A program made the translations under genes and the position numbers. The notes below the pieces were generated by a model. It ran no database searches and was not told the DNA's origin. It saw only the letters and a program-made list of their open reading frames with translations. A stretch of 51,058 bases of DNA. Source: G963674505 sp964575975. GTDB taxonomy: Bacteria > Desulfobacterota > Desulfobacteria > Desulfobacterales > SKZT01. Location: contig CAZNTU010000013.1 of the NCBI GenBank assembly GCA_964575975.1, positions 1 through 51,058 of the forward strand, in the 5' to 3' direction. Every line of letters starts with the position of its first letter. Positions within the stretch are counted from its first letter, which is position 1. Below are positions 1 to 8,834 of the stretch, piece by piece.

Positions 1-357
1 CCAACGTTCGAGGCGCCCGGCTGTCAATCATAATGTCTTAGTAGCACGCGGCATCCTCCTCTGCCCCCGATTATTACCTTGTCAAGAACCCGGAAAGGAA
101 CGAAGCTGCCGACGTTTCGCGCAATATACCGGCCGATGGAGCGGTGGCATGATTATTTCGTTCCGCAGCCCTTAGCTGTTGGCTCTTAGCCGTTAGCTGG
201 GGTGATAAAAATCATCCCTTTCCAAGGGAAAGTTTTTGATCCGAAATCCATTCCCGAAATTCAGTGACGGAAAATCGACGTTTTCATCAGAGAACACAAG
301 GGAGGTTCGGCGAATACAATGGGCTCATTGCCGATTTGCGGGAAAAGGCGCGTCGAA

Positions 358-387
358 GGCAACCAGACCATCCTGGTCTGGATTGCC
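358..387. repeat. Short inverted repeat (hairpin)
   Basis: CCAGACCA at 363-370 and TGGTCTGG at 374-381 form a perfect 8-bp stem with a 3-nt loop. The stem is extended by GGCAA at 358-362 and TTGCC at 383-387 with one bulged base. A related arm, TCTGGTTGCC, occurs again at 438-447. No U-run follows, so this looks more like a dispersed palindromic repeat than a terminator. Confidence 0.45.
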
Positions 388-519
388 TTGGCTTCCAAGC
401 GGCGGCATATTCTCGCTACGAGACCGGAGCTGGAAGCTCTGGTTGCCTTTGCCGCCCCCACAAATCCGCGATGAACCATACAATGGTCAATGATTGGGCT
501 CTAAGTTAGCGCTTATGGG

Positions 520-554
520 GGCATTCCTGCCCGCACCGAACGGACAGGAATGCC
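520..554 (-). terminator. Hairpin downstream of the first minus-strand gene
   Basis: GGCATTCCTG at 520-529 pairs perfectly with CAGGAATGCC at 545-554. It lies about 40 bases beyond the stop codon at 594 of the minus-strand gene. There is no clear U-run on the minus strand (four T follow on the plus strand), so it may be a weak or Rho-assisted terminator, or just an mRNA-stabilising hairpin. Confidence 0.4.
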
Positions 555-593
555 GGTTTTGCGAAATATCGAAAAGTAAAGTCGTTGCGCTTC

Positions 594-2123
594 TTACTTG
601 TCGACGTTTTCCTCCAAGATGGGGTCCGTGAACATCACATGGCCTTGCAACTCTTCCCAGCTTCCGTCCGTGCGGCGGTTTTTGCCGACATAAACTGTAT
701 AGAGCTTGGTATCGCCGTTCAGCTTCCCCGAGACCTGCGCGGACACGTACCGGGTTATCCGGTGCCGCAGCGCCGTGCGGGTGGTGTCGGTCCACTCGAC
801 TACGCTTTCCTCTTTCCAGTCGGGGCTGACAACGCTGGTTCGCAAGAACTCGACCCCGGGAAATTCAGCCTGCAATACCGCTTCGGCCTTTTTCTTGATT
901 TCCCCCTTCTCCCCTCCGGAAAACTTGTCGGGAATCATGCGGGTTTCCGAAATCCTCGCCTGAATCACCTTTCTGTTCTTCTCGACTATACTTTGATATT
1001 CCTTCTCCAGCGCCGCCACGTGCGGGTCGTCTTTGCCCAGCAGGCCGGCGGCGCTGTCCAGGGAACGGCGGGCGTCTTCGAACGCGTCTTTGGACATGGG
1101 CAAAGGCGCGTTTCCCGACCCGATTTTTTTCGTCTCCTCGTCCACGCGCTGCCCCAGATACTTTGTTTTCTGCTCGGCCTCGCCCAGGTACATCTGCGCC
1201 ATGCTCGCGCAGGACTCGTCGAAGGTTTCTATTTGATATTCCAAATTCTTGACGATATCCTTCAATTCGTCGGTCGCGCCGTCGCCCGGCCCCGACTTTT
1301 TATACGCCGCCAGCTCGGCCTTGACACTGGTGTAGATCCTCGTCCGCTTCGCCATCTCCTCTTCCTCGGCCGTATAGCTGCCGACGAAATACCGTTCCGG
1401 ATCATGACCGGGTCGCCCCAGCCCGATCGCATAGGGTTTCAGGCGAGCTATCCATTCGTTCGAAACGGCTTGGGCCTTTTCCGACGCCTCTGCCGCGCGG
1501 GCGATCTCCTCCTCCTTCTTGCCTTCCATGTCGGCGACGGCCGCCTCGATGTCGGCCTTGCGGCTCTTCAACGCCACCATGTCGGGGTGATCCTTCGCGT
1601 CGTACTTGCCGTATCGCTCTTCGATTTTGGCGATCTGGTCGTCGGCGGATGAAAGCTGACGCCTCGCGCCGCCGGCATTTCCTCCGTCCACCTCCTTTTG
1701 CGCGTAGTCGAGATACTTTCCGACGTTCTGGAGCTGGGACGCCACGTAGGAGGGCAATTCGCCCGAGGAGGACGCGGCAGGCGCGCCGGAGGGAGTCGGC
1801 GGAGGCGTGGAAGTCCCGGTTGTTCCGCCCGAGGAGCCGCCCAGTTTCCGGTCGATGTTCTTGCGAATATTGTTTAACTTGCTCTCCAGGGATTTGACTC
1901 TGGTCTTCTCCTCTTCGTCGCTTCCCTGCATGACGAGTTCAAAATCCCGTTCTGCCTGCTTCAGCAATTCGTCCGCCTCCCGGGCCTTTCCGTTGAAGTA
2001 AAGACTTTCAGCTTTTCGCACCAAATCGTTGACCGCTTTGGAATCCGCTGCCCTTGCCTGCACAGCCATGCAAAAAACGCCGGCAACCACCGCAAAGATC
2101 AATACAAGCCATATTGAACGCAT
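594..2123 (-). CDS. Secreted coiled-coil protein of unknown function
   Basis: A 509-residue exported protein. The chosen start at 2123 has an AAAGGAGG ribosome site about 7 bases upstream and begins a clean signal peptide (basic Arg, about 18 hydrophobic residues, then an A-R-A cleavage site near residue 25). The frame stays open to 2654, but that upstream part encodes an unrelated channel fragment. The mature part is charged and mostly helical, with a Gly/Ser/Thr/Pro-rich linker around residues 105-135, then Glu/Lys/Ala-rich helices. The last 120 residues look like a more compact mixed alpha/beta domain. I do not recognise a family. A periplasmic or surface location is inferred from the signal peptide. 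The charged secreted proteins at 14339-19745 resemble it in style only. Confidence 0.75.
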   Translation of the reverse strand: MRSIWLVLIFAVVAGVFCMAVQARAADSKAVNDLVRKAESLYFNGKAREADELLKQAERDFELVMQGSDEEEKTRVKSLESKLNNIRKNIDRKLGGSSGGTTGTSTPPPTPSGAPAASSSGELPSYVASQLQNVGKYLDYAQKEVDGGNAGGARRQLSSADDQIAKIEERYGKYDAKDHPDMVALKSRKADIEAAVADMEGKKEEEIARAAEASEKAQAVSNEWIARLKPYAIGLGRPGHDPERYFVGSYTAEEEEMAKRTRIYTSVKAELAAYKKSGPGDGATDELKDIVKNLEYQIETFDESCASMAQMYLGEAEQKTKYLGQRVDEETKKIGSGNAPLPMSKDAFEDARRSLDSAAGLLGKDDPHVAALEKEYQSIVEKNRKVIQARISETRMIPDKFSGGEKGEIKKKAEAVLQAEFPGVEFLRTSVVSPDWKEESVVEWTDTTRTALRHRITRYVSAQVSGKLNGDTKLYTVYVGKNRRTDGSWEELQGHVMFTDPILEENVDK

Positions 2124-2262
2124 ACTGCATCCTCCTTTCATTGATGGTAACAAACTTTGGAAATCCGAAATCGCGTTAGGCAAACCCGCGATCGGAATAT
2201 GAAAAGCAGCCTGGAGATTTTCCGGCACTGAAATTTCCTCCCGGTTTTGTTCCTTTCCAGGC

Positions 2263-2487
2263 ATGCAGGCCTTGCTTGGTTTCGCCAATGGTCGCCCGAT
2301 CGCGACATACCTGTTTTTGCCGAGAAAGCCGGACGGAAAAAGCGTTCCAACGGCGCAAGCCGAACCGGGCACGATCGTCGATTTCGGGCCGGAGGGGCGA
2401 GCCATCGGGATCGAGACAGCCGCTCCGACGAAGATCGCGGCCGCCGACCTCGATCGCTTATTGATCAACGTGATTACCCTGCCATAA
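2263..2487 (+). pseudogene. DUF2283-like fragment
   Basis: This 74-residue frame contains the hallmark of DUF2283-type small proteins: an N-terminal strand with NGRPIA and YLFLPR, then TIVDFGPEGRAIGIE, then an alanine-rich helix ending in LDRLL. Family members are usually somewhat longer at both ends. There is no ribosome site before the ATG. The last residues run straight into sequence that, on the other strand, encodes a K+ channel pore. I read it as a relic pasted into the channel gene rather than an active gene. Recognition of the family is from memory. Confidence 0.45.
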
Positions 2488-2654
2488 ACGCTAAGCGGCT
2501 TGATTTCGGAAAAGCCCACCGTGCTGATGGTGATCACGGTCATGTAGAAGGCCTCGAACGGCGTCATGTGCTCGAACAGAACATAGCCTGCGGTTCCGAA
2601 CATAAGAGTCGCCGCAAGCAATGTGGCGGAAATCCGTAGTTTGTTGAAAGCCAT
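2463..2654 (-). pseudogene. Truncated potassium channel (pore segment only)
   Basis: About 64 residues match the pore half of a two-TM bacterial K+ channel: a hydrophobic helix (residues 8-27), a pore helix, the selectivity filter S-T-V-G-F at 44-48, the post-filter IKPLS, then the beginning of the second helix (YGRVITLI). After that the frame departs from channel sequence, and the opposite strand encodes a DUF2283-like protein. The second helix and the cytosolic RCK/TrkA-N domain normal for this family are missing. It starts 21 bases after the stop of the M48 protease gene, so it was probably the second gene of that operon before truncation. A functional channel is unlikely. Confidence 0.6.
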
Positions 2655-2675
2655 ATAGTTTTTTTCGCAAGAGCG

Positions 2676-3494
2676 TCACATGGCTTGTCGGTAGTATGGC
2701 ATCACTTCCGGAATCAATTCCTTTATTCTCTGGATTCGGGATTGGTCCGACGGGTGCGTGCTCAGAAACTCCGGGGGAGAACCGCCGGTTTTCTGTGCGG
2801 CCATGCGCTGCCAGAAATCGACGGCGGCGCGGGGGTCGTAGCCCGCCATGGCCATGAAAATCAGGCCCAAATGATCCGCCTCCGTTTCTTGGACCCTTCC
2901 GTAGGGAAGCAAGAAACCGTATTGGGCGCCCACGCCGAAAACGGACATCCAAAGTTGCTGGGTCTGGGCGGGTTGCGTCGACAGGGCGGTCGAGAGGGCC
3001 TGGCCTCCCATCTGAAGCGCGAGCTGCTGGCTCATGCGTTCGTTGCCGTGCTTGGCCACGGCATGCGCGATCTCGTGGCCCATCACCACGGCAAGTCCGG
3101 CTTCGTTTTGGGCTATCGGCAAAATCCCCGTGTAGACCACGACCTTTCCTCCGGGCATGCACCACGCGTTGATCTGGTCGTCCTGCACCAGGTTGAACTC
3201 CCATTGGTAATTGCCCAATTCCGCAGTCATATTGTTTTGCCGCATATAGCTCTCCACCGCGTCGGCGATTCGCCGGCCCACGTCCTTGACCATGGCGGTT
3301 TTCTGCGAATCCGTGCTCACCCGGCTCTGTTGCAGAAACTGGTCGTATTGCTGAAAACTCATGTTAAGCATGGTTTGGTCCGGGATGATGCTGAACTGGG
3401 ATCGTCCCGTGATGGGTACCGTGGTGCAGGCGGCGACGAAAATAAAAACGACCGATAAAACCGATAAACAAACGTACCTTTTATATACATGCAT
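2676..3494 (-). CDS. M48-family metalloprotease lipoprotein
   Basis: A 272-residue zinc endopeptidase of the LoiP/BepA-like M48 group, which degrades or checks misfolded envelope proteins. The N-terminus is a lipoprotein signal with lipobox VAAC (Cys23). The active site HEIAH lies at 140-144 and the third zinc ligand is in ETEADHLG at 203-210. The conserved C-terminal STHPSDQSRI stretch is present. The start has GGAGG 8 bases upstream. The gene is preceded by a good minus-strand promoter (3545-3573) and followed after 21 bases by a channel remnant. The absence of TPR repeats makes it LoiP-like rather than BepA-like. The paralogue cannot be fixed from sequence alone. Confidence 0.9.
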   Translation of the reverse strand: MHVYKRYVCLSVLSVVFIFVAACTTVPITGRSQFSIIPDQTMLNMSFQQYDQFLQQSRVSTDSQKTAMVKDVGRRIADAVESYMRQNNMTAELGNYQWEFNLVQDDQINAWCMPGGKVVVYTGILPIAQNEAGLAVVMGHEIAHAVAKHGNERMSQQLALQMGGQALSTALSTQPAQTQQLWMSVFGVGAQYGFLLPYGRVQETEADHLGLIFMAMAGYDPRAAVDFWQRMAAQKTGGSPPEFLSTHPSDQSRIQRIKELIPEVMPYYRQAM

Positions 3495-3544
3495 TTTCCA
3501 ATCCTCCTTTTACTTGCGGTATTTGTTTTGTATACATAAACGAG

Positions 3545-3573
3545 TATATATAGCAGGAAAACGAAATTGTAAA
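3545..3573 (-). promoter_or_regulatory. Sigma-70-type promoter for the M48 protease gene
   Basis: On the minus strand, TTTACA (3568-3573) and TATATA (3545-3550) are separated by 17 bases. The predicted start of transcription is about 45 bases before the M48 start codon. Confidence 0.5.
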
Positions 3574-3634
3574 CCGAGACCGAGGTCCGAGCGGCGACGG
3601 CGGAAAAGCCGCCTTCCGCGAGAGGGGTTCCGAA

Positions 3635-4420
3635 ATGGAAAGCGTTTTTATTGTCAAGCTGCTTTTGTCGATATTCACGGTATTGGGTTTGTCCCTGGTC
3701 GTGGACCATGCGGGACCGAAGGTCGCCGGAATTCTTTCCGGTTACCCGATCGGGGCGGCCATCGCCCTTTTCTTTTACGGGATGGAAATCGGCCCGGAAT
3801 TCGCCGCCCGAAGCGCCTTCTACACCTTGGCGGGACTCGTGGCCACCCAGTCTTTCGTATATTTCTATTATAAAACCTCGCTTTGGATCGAAAGGTTCCG
3901 GGTGGCCTTCTGCTCGCTGGCCGCCGTTTCCGGCTTTTTTCTCGTGGCGTGGCCGCTTCGTTTCATAGAACCGAATCGATTCTTCGCGACCTCGATAACG
4001 GTCTTGTCCGTCTTTGTTTTCGTAGGCTTGTTCAGAAGAATCGAAAACGCCGGGACGGGAAACAAGGTTCGGATGACACCGAAGATTCTGGTATTCAGGG
4101 CCGTCGTTTCGGCGGCGCTGATTCTCGTCGTCACGGGCACGGCCAAGTGGGTCGGCGAAAGATGGGCGGGATTGTTCTCCGCCTTTCCGGTCACGCTTTT
4201 CCCCCTGATCCTGATCGTTCATTTCACCTACGGAACGGGTCACGTGCATACCATCATCAAGAATTTTCCGATTGGACTGGGTTCCCTGATCGTTTATTGC
4301 CTGACGGTATCCTTCGCGTATCCGTCGTTGGGCATTTATTCCGGAACGCTGGTATCCTTCCTGGCGGCCACCGCCTACCTGGTCGTCTTTGTTTTTATCG
4401 GACGTCGGGTCAAGCCATGA
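3635..4420 (+). CDS. Polytopic membrane protein with two similar halves
   Basis: A 261-residue protein made almost entirely of hydrophobic helices (about 8). Two motifs recur: AGILSGYPIGAAIALFF near residues 31-47 and AGLFSAFPVTLFPLIL near 177-192. Both have the pattern A-G-(I/L)-(L/F)-S-x-(Y/F)-P, suggesting an internal duplication as in small transporters. The pattern is reminiscent of GlpM-like or DUF-type inner-membrane families, but I cannot assign one. It is divergent from the M48 protease gene, with no co-oriented neighbour close by. Function unknown; a transporter role is inference. Confidence 0.75.
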   Translation: MESVFIVKLLLSIFTVLGLSLVVDHAGPKVAGILSGYPIGAAIALFFYGMEIGPEFAARSAFYTLAGLVATQSFVYFYYKTSLWIERFRVAFCSLAAVSGFFLVAWPLRFIEPNRFFATSITVLSVFVFVGLFRRIENAGTGNKVRMTPKILVFRAVVSAALILVVTGTAKWVGERWAGLFSAFPVTLFPLILIVHFTYGTGHVHTIIKNFPIGLGSLIVYCLTVSFAYPSLGIYSGTLVSFLAATAYLVVFVFIGRRVKP

Positions 4421-4600
4421 AACAGGCAAGCTCCAACTTATTGCGGTCCCTTCGCATTTTTGGTCCGCGCAGAAAAGAGCAAGCTCGGGCTCCACGGGTA
4501 TGTCGCGTGCCGATATGGCGGCCGCCGCCGTCGCGCCCGACTTTTCGGCATGTTCAATCAATCCGTCGATGTCTCTTTCGCCCAGTTTCTTCCATTTCTG
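4418..4600 (-). pseudogene. DUF2284-like N-terminal remnant
   Basis: Within the 312-base gap 4421-4732 the minus strand encodes an open stretch of about 60 residues. It resembles the start of DUF2284 (predicted metal-binding) proteins: LIEHAEKSGAT, then ISARDIPVEPELALFC, Cys-x4-Cys, then ISWS. In that family the Cys region continues with further Cys and CPP, and here those are lost. An in-frame stop lies just upstream (4622-4624), there is no ATG, and the similarity stops after SW. I interpret it as a dead gene end. The identification is by eye and tentative. Confidence 0.35.
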
Positions 4601-4732
4601 TTTCCTCGCCTCGGATTGGGCTTAAATTCCTTGAACTAGACCTGCCTTTCATATAACATTCCTCGATTGAAAATATTTCCCTCATGTTTAGTTTTTTCAT
4701 GAAACGGACTATTTGCCGGAGGATATGTTTGC

Positions 4733-6706
4733 ATGAACCCTTTTTTAACTCCCGAATCGGAAGAAGCCGTCAGGGCGCTGAGGCGCGAGGTGCCGGAGGC
4801 GGCGGCCATGCTGAAGCTGGACGAGGGTATGGATATAGACGGCTGGACGAAGGTTTTGGACGGCAAGCTGCTTCCCATGCTCTCCCCGGATTTTCCCCTT
4901 CTCGCGGCCATTTGCGGAGGCGGGTCGTCGGGCAAGTCCACCCTCTTCAATTCGCTGGTCGGGAAAAAGGTCTCCCCAACGGGCGGAAGGGCCGGGATCA
5001 ACCGGAAGGTGCTTGTGGCGGCCCACGAAAGGCATTTTCGAAACAAGGAATTTCTGTCCTTCTTGTTCGAGCCGTTCGGAGCGGCGCCCGAACCCTTGAA
5101 GGACTCTTCCGAACTGACCGTGCCCGGCCCTCCTGTCTATATTTCCTCGAAGACGCTCCCGTCGAACCTGGTCCTCATGGACACCCCGGATTTCGACACT
5201 GGCGCGGGCGGGGAATACACCAACCGGGGACTTGCCCGCCAAGCCTTGGAAACCGCCGACATATTCATCTACATTTTCACCAATTCCAACTACAACAACC
5301 GGGACAACACCGACTTTATCGCGCACGCGCTCACCGGAATCGGCAAAAGGCATTGCTTTCTGGTTTATCGGGTCTATCCGAGTTTTTCGCCTGAGGACGT
5401 CGCCGAGCATGCCGCGACCGTGGCGCGGAACATTTACGGAGACCGGGCGTCCAAGTACGTCCTGGGGGTGTATCGGGCCGACGAGGACAATTCGGTCGCG
5501 GCTGGCGAAAAGTATATGCAGGTCTACGCCGTGCCTCCGGACAGTCCCACCTTTTCCCACGCCCTCGCCGAAATCGATACCGGCCGGCAGCGACGGGACT
5601 TGCTGCGTTCGATCATGCTGGACGCCACTGCGGAAGCCGTCCGGTTCGTCAAGCAGGGAAAGCTTTCCATCCGAGCGTTGAGGCTGTACCTGGACTCCTT
5701 GAAAGCCGCCCAAAGCCACTGCGTGCAGGAAGCTCTCATGCATTTTCCCATGGATCTCGTGATGAAAAGGTTCGCCCAAATCTGGCTGACCTCGGACCCG
5801 GGACACATCAAGGCGATGAGAAAGACCGGCGAGGTCGTCGGGTTTCCTTTCAAGGCGATCGTGACCGCGGGCAAATGGGCGCGGAGGAAATTCTCCGACG
5901 CTCCCGAAACGCCTCGAAAGGAGGAATACAAGGGCAAGGTGGAGGAGGACCTTCTTACGGCCGTCAACAGCCTTTACCAAAAGGCGCTCGCGGATAAGAT
6001 CCGGGTCGATCTGCCCGCGTCGGACCCTGCCGCCGGTCGCATGATGGCCGACATCGAAGCCGTCTCCGGGGCGGCGGAATTCGACAACCTCGAAAAACCC
6101 GAGCTGAGAAGCTATTCGGAAAAGGGCTTCGCCGAATTTTCGATCGCGGCGCACCCGGCGCTTTCCGAGGCGCGCGAAAGGCTGCGTGGAAGCGATTGGC
6201 GCGCGACGGTCAAGTCGGTGCTGGAAAAGCGCGAACTGATCGTTTCCTTCAACGAGAGCATCGACAAGGAGTTGAAAGTCCTTGTGGATCGATTCCGAAA
6301 GAAAATGGGGATCATCGAGAAATCCAGGCAGACCTTTTCGGCGCTGCTGAACGTCCTTCCGGCGACGGCCGCGGTCACCTACATACTGGCGACGGGAGAT
6401 CCAGTGGGGGCGACGGGAATCAAGGTGAAACTGTCGGGCTTGTTCGGTCTTCACGATCTGTACGCCCTGGTGGCCATACCCGCCACCACCGGGTTGAACA
6501 AGGCGGACCGCAACCAATTGGAGGCGCTCCTGGGACCCATCGCCAAAACATGGCTGAACAGCAAACTGGACACCGTTCGGGAGATTTTCGAGAAGGAAAT
6601 CACGGGCGAAGTCTTGCGGCAGGGGGAACAAATCATCTCGGAAAGCGAAAAGGCCCTCGCCCGCATATCCGAACTCATTGAAACGTCAATAAAAGGCTAT
6701 GAATAA
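4733..6706 (+). CDS. Dynamin-like GTPase, first of a tandem pair
   Basis: A 657-residue GTPase of the dynamin/GBP-like superfamily. The G1 loop GGGSSGKST is at 62-70, a candidate switch threonine in the GGRAG region near 85, and G3 is DTPDFD at 150-155. At the place of the NKxD base-recognition motif it has VYRVYP (about 211-216), so guanine specificity is non-canonical. The remaining 400 residues are long helices expected to form the bundle/stalk, with a hydrophobic patch near 540-560 (VLPATAAVTYIL) that could insert in membrane. GGAGG lies 10 bases upstream of the ATG. It is followed after 3 bases by a second dynamin-like GTPase. Bacterial dynamin-like proteins often occur as such pairs and remodel or repair membranes; that role is inferred here. 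Confidence 0.8.
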   Translation: MNPFLTPESEEAVRALRREVPEAAAMLKLDEGMDIDGWTKVLDGKLLPMLSPDFPLLAAICGGGSSGKSTLFNSLVGKKVSPTGGRAGINRKVLVAAHERHFRNKEFLSFLFEPFGAAPEPLKDSSELTVPGPPVYISSKTLPSNLVLMDTPDFDTGAGGEYTNRGLARQALETADIFIYIFTNSNYNNRDNTDFIAHALTGIGKRHCFLVYRVYPSFSPEDVAEHAATVARNIYGDRASKYVLGVYRADEDNSVAAGEKYMQVYAVPPDSPTFSHALAEIDTGRQRRDLLRSIMLDATAEAVRFVKQGKLSIRALRLYLDSLKAAQSHCVQEALMHFPMDLVMKRFAQIWLTSDPGHIKAMRKTGEVVGFPFKAIVTAGKWARRKFSDAPETPRKEEYKGKVEEDLLTAVNSLYQKALADKIRVDLPASDPAAGRMMADIEAVSGAAEFDNLEKPELRSYSEKGFAEFSIAAHPALSEARERLRGSDWRATVKSVLEKRELIVSFNESIDKELKVLVDRFRKKMGIIEKSRQTFSALLNVLPATAAVTYILATGDPVGATGIKVKLSGLFGLHDLYALVAIPATTGLNKADRNQLEALLGPIAKTWLNSKLDTVREIFEKEITGEVLRQGEQIISESEKALARISELIETSIKGYE

Positions 6707-6709
6707 ACT

Positions 6710-8500
6710 ATGAACGACGATCTACGACTTTTATCGGTAAAAGCACTGGGGCAAATCGAGTCGATCAGGGGCGAAATCGCGCTCATGGACCGTGCGCTGG
6801 AATCGGTCCCGCTCTGGAGTCCGGCGCACGCCTTGAGAAGGCAGTGCGGAGAAATCTCGAAAATGATCGACGATTTGAAGGAACGGTTCGAGCATAAACT
6901 GGTCGTGACGCTGATCGGCCCCAGCGGCTCGGGGAAATCGACCGTTTTGAACGCTCTCTCGGGCGTGGACGACCTCTCCGAGTCCGGCGTCCGAAGACCG
7001 ACCACGAGAAACGTGATGGTGCTGAGCGGCGCCCGGAGCGACGCGGAACAGATGCGGCGGGAAATCGGAGGGGAAAACGTGGATGTCTTGACCCGTGGAA
7101 CCTCCGCCGTCCTTGAGAACGTCATACTCGTCGATACTCCCGACACCGACAGCACCGAGAGGGAAAAGCACATCCCCATGGTGAAGCGCGCCATCGCCCT
7201 GTCCGACGTCCTGATTTGTCTTTTCGACGCGGAAAACCCCAAGCGGAGGGACTACGTCGATTTTTTGAAGCCCTATGTCCAGCTTTTCAAGGGGGATGCC
7301 CTGCTGGCCGTCTTGAACAAATGCGACAGGCTGGACGAAGGGGAACTCAAGGAAAACATCGTGCCCGATTTCGAAGAGTACCTGAAAAAAGCATGGAACG
7401 ACTTTTACCCCGCCCTGTTTTGCACCTGCGCCAGGAACCACCTGCAAAATCCCGGATGGGACCGGCGCGCCCTGCCTCGTCACGATTTCGACCAGTTCGA
7501 CCAATTGAAGGAGGTCGTTTTCGGCTCGTTCAACCAAACCGCCTATATCGTCGATCGCAGGTTGGAAAACGCGCGGTCGCTGAAAGCGTATCTCGCGAAC
7601 GAAATCCGGTCGGAGGCGGACAAGGACGCGGAATCGTTGATCCAGGCCAGGGAACTGATCGCGAACGTGGAGCGCCAGGCCGTAAAGGGAGCGGTGACGG
7701 CGGTCAAGTCGGACGACTCCAGGCAGACGTTCGGGGTGAACGTCCTGTTGTATCAAAAGCTGGCGCAAAGGTGGTTCGGCCCGGTGGGCTGGCTGATCGC
7801 CATTTGGGCGCGCATCCTGATTTTCGGCGCGGGCATGACCGCCATCTTTCGGTTCGGAAATCCGCTGGGGCAGATTGCCGGCATTGCTTCGTCGCTCATG
7901 CATTTCAAGACCTCGCGGGCGGCCGTGGCGGAGGCCGGGAGCGAACAGCGCGCGGAGAGTTCCTTGAGGCAATACCGCATCGCAATACTGAAAGAGTGGC
8001 CCGAGGCTGCGGAAGCCATGATCCGGGGCCGTTTCGACCCGTCGGTGCGGGATGCGCAAGAGAACATCAAAGACACCGAGGAAATTTCGGAGGCCATCTC
8101 CGCCCTCTGGTCGGACTCGCTTTCCGTAGCGGTCTCCAAGGCTGCCGGACGATTCAGCGGATTTTTCCTTCAGCTTTTCTTCAACCTTCCCGCGCTCATC
8201 ATCCTGGGGCATGCGGGCTACATCACCGCAAGCCAATACCTGGCGGGCGCGTACCAGACCTCCGACTTTTTCCTGCACGCGTTTTTGACTTTGCTTGTAT
8301 TCCTGTTTTTGAGCTTCTTCGTTCTTCAGGTCCTGATTCGCATATTCGCATCGACAAACCGAATCGCCAAATGGGCATTCGCGATCATGAGATCCCACGC
8401 CGAGAACTATCCGCCGGCGACTTCTCATCCTGCGGCGAAGCAGATCGACAGGGTCTTGGAGCTTGCGTCGGAGGGGAAGGTTTTAGCGGTCAGGCGTTAG
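6710..8500 (+). CDS. Dynamin-like GTPase with C-terminal membrane helices
   Basis: A 596-residue partner of the preceding GTPase. It has G1 GPSGSGKST at 70-78, G3 DTPDTD at 142-147 and a canonical G4 NKCD at 203-206. The rest is helical, with hydrophobic segments near 345-372, 475-498 and 512-540. Unlike its neighbour it is therefore probably an integral inner-membrane protein. It starts only 3 bases after the first GTPase stop, which implies co-transcription and coupled translation. Known paired bacterial dynamins form hetero-oligomers in which one partner recruits the other. Here the membrane-spanning one would be the anchor (inference). Confidence 0.8.
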   Translation: MNDDLRLLSVKALGQIESIRGEIALMDRALESVPLWSPAHALRRQCGEISKMIDDLKERFEHKLVVTLIGPSGSGKSTVLNALSGVDDLSESGVRRPTTRNVMVLSGARSDAEQMRREIGGENVDVLTRGTSAVLENVILVDTPDTDSTEREKHIPMVKRAIALSDVLICLFDAENPKRRDYVDFLKPYVQLFKGDALLAVLNKCDRLDEGELKENIVPDFEEYLKKAWNDFYPALFCTCARNHLQNPGWDRRALPRHDFDQFDQLKEVVFGSFNQTAYIVDRRLENARSLKAYLANEIRSEADKDAESLIQARELIANVERQAVKGAVTAVKSDDSRQTFGVNVLLYQKLAQRWFGPVGWLIAIWARILIFGAGMTAIFRFGNPLGQIAGIASSLMHFKTSRAAVAEAGSEQRAESSLRQYRIAILKEWPEAAEAMIRGRFDPSVRDAQENIKDTEEISEAISALWSDSLSVAVSKAAGRFSGFFLQLFFNLPALIILGHAGYITASQYLAGAYQTSDFFLHAFLTLLVFLFLSFFVLQVLIRIFASTNRIAKWAFAIMRSHAENYPPATSHPAAKQIDRVLELASEGKVLAVRR

Positions 8501-8513
8501 GGTTTATCGGGTC

Positions 8514-8747
8514 ATGGCACTGCCCAAACACTTGGAAGAGAGGCTGAAAGAAGGACTGCAAAATGAGGCCTTGAATCTTTCAGGACGCCCGATTTCAAAG
8601 GGGTTCAAGCTGTCGCGCGAAGAAGCCCGGCCCATTTTCGAGGGGCTGACGACCGAACAGCTCAAGGAACTCGGCGAATTTTTCGTCGATGCCCAAAGCC
8701 TTGATGAAATCCGGGATCACGCCGGTCAACTGCGGAAACAGGGTTGA
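8514..8747 (+). CDS. Small acidic/helical protein downstream of the dynamin pair
   Basis: A 77-residue soluble protein starting 13 bases after the second GTPase, same strand. It is predicted helical and contains LSREEARPIFEGL followed by TTEQLKELGEFF. No family recognised. The position suggests co-transcription with the dynamin pair, so an accessory role is possible. The next gene converges from the right. Confidence 0.6.
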   Translation: MALPKHLEERLKEGLQNEALNLSGRPISKGFKLSREEARPIFEGLTTEQLKELGEFFVDAQSLDEIRDHAGQLRKQG

Positions 8748-8834
8748 GCACGACCTCCGACGGGAAACTCGAGGGCGCAAAACCATTTGTTTCTACCGAA
8801 AGCGGTTTCGCCTTAAGGCTATCGCCAAGAACGC

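Larger units (their letters stand above)
1..593. other. Non-coding stretch at left window edge
   Basis: I see no credible gene here. Short open frames exist on both strands but none has a plausible ribosome site together with a recognisable product. The stretch carries imperfect copies of a TTAGC-rich motif around 170-200 and two inverted repeats listed separately. It may be the decayed downstream flank of whatever lies left of the window. Confidence 0.5.

Noticed and set aside
1..60. Start of a minus-strand gene running off the left edge (PRAT... after AGGAGG)
   Set aside because: The ribosome-site-like AGGAGG touches the ATG directly and the frame ends after eight codons. No support for a gene.
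594..2654. One 686-residue minus-strand protein starting at 2654
   Set aside because: Its first 64 residues are a channel pore and the next 110 are antisense of a DUF2283-like frame. The real secreted gene starts at 2123 with its own ribosome site and signal peptide.
4745..6631. Long minus-strand open frame (628 residues) opposite the first dynamin-like gene
   Set aside because: It is the shadow of the GTPase gene: high-GC third-position effect, no recognisable motif and no ribosome site.
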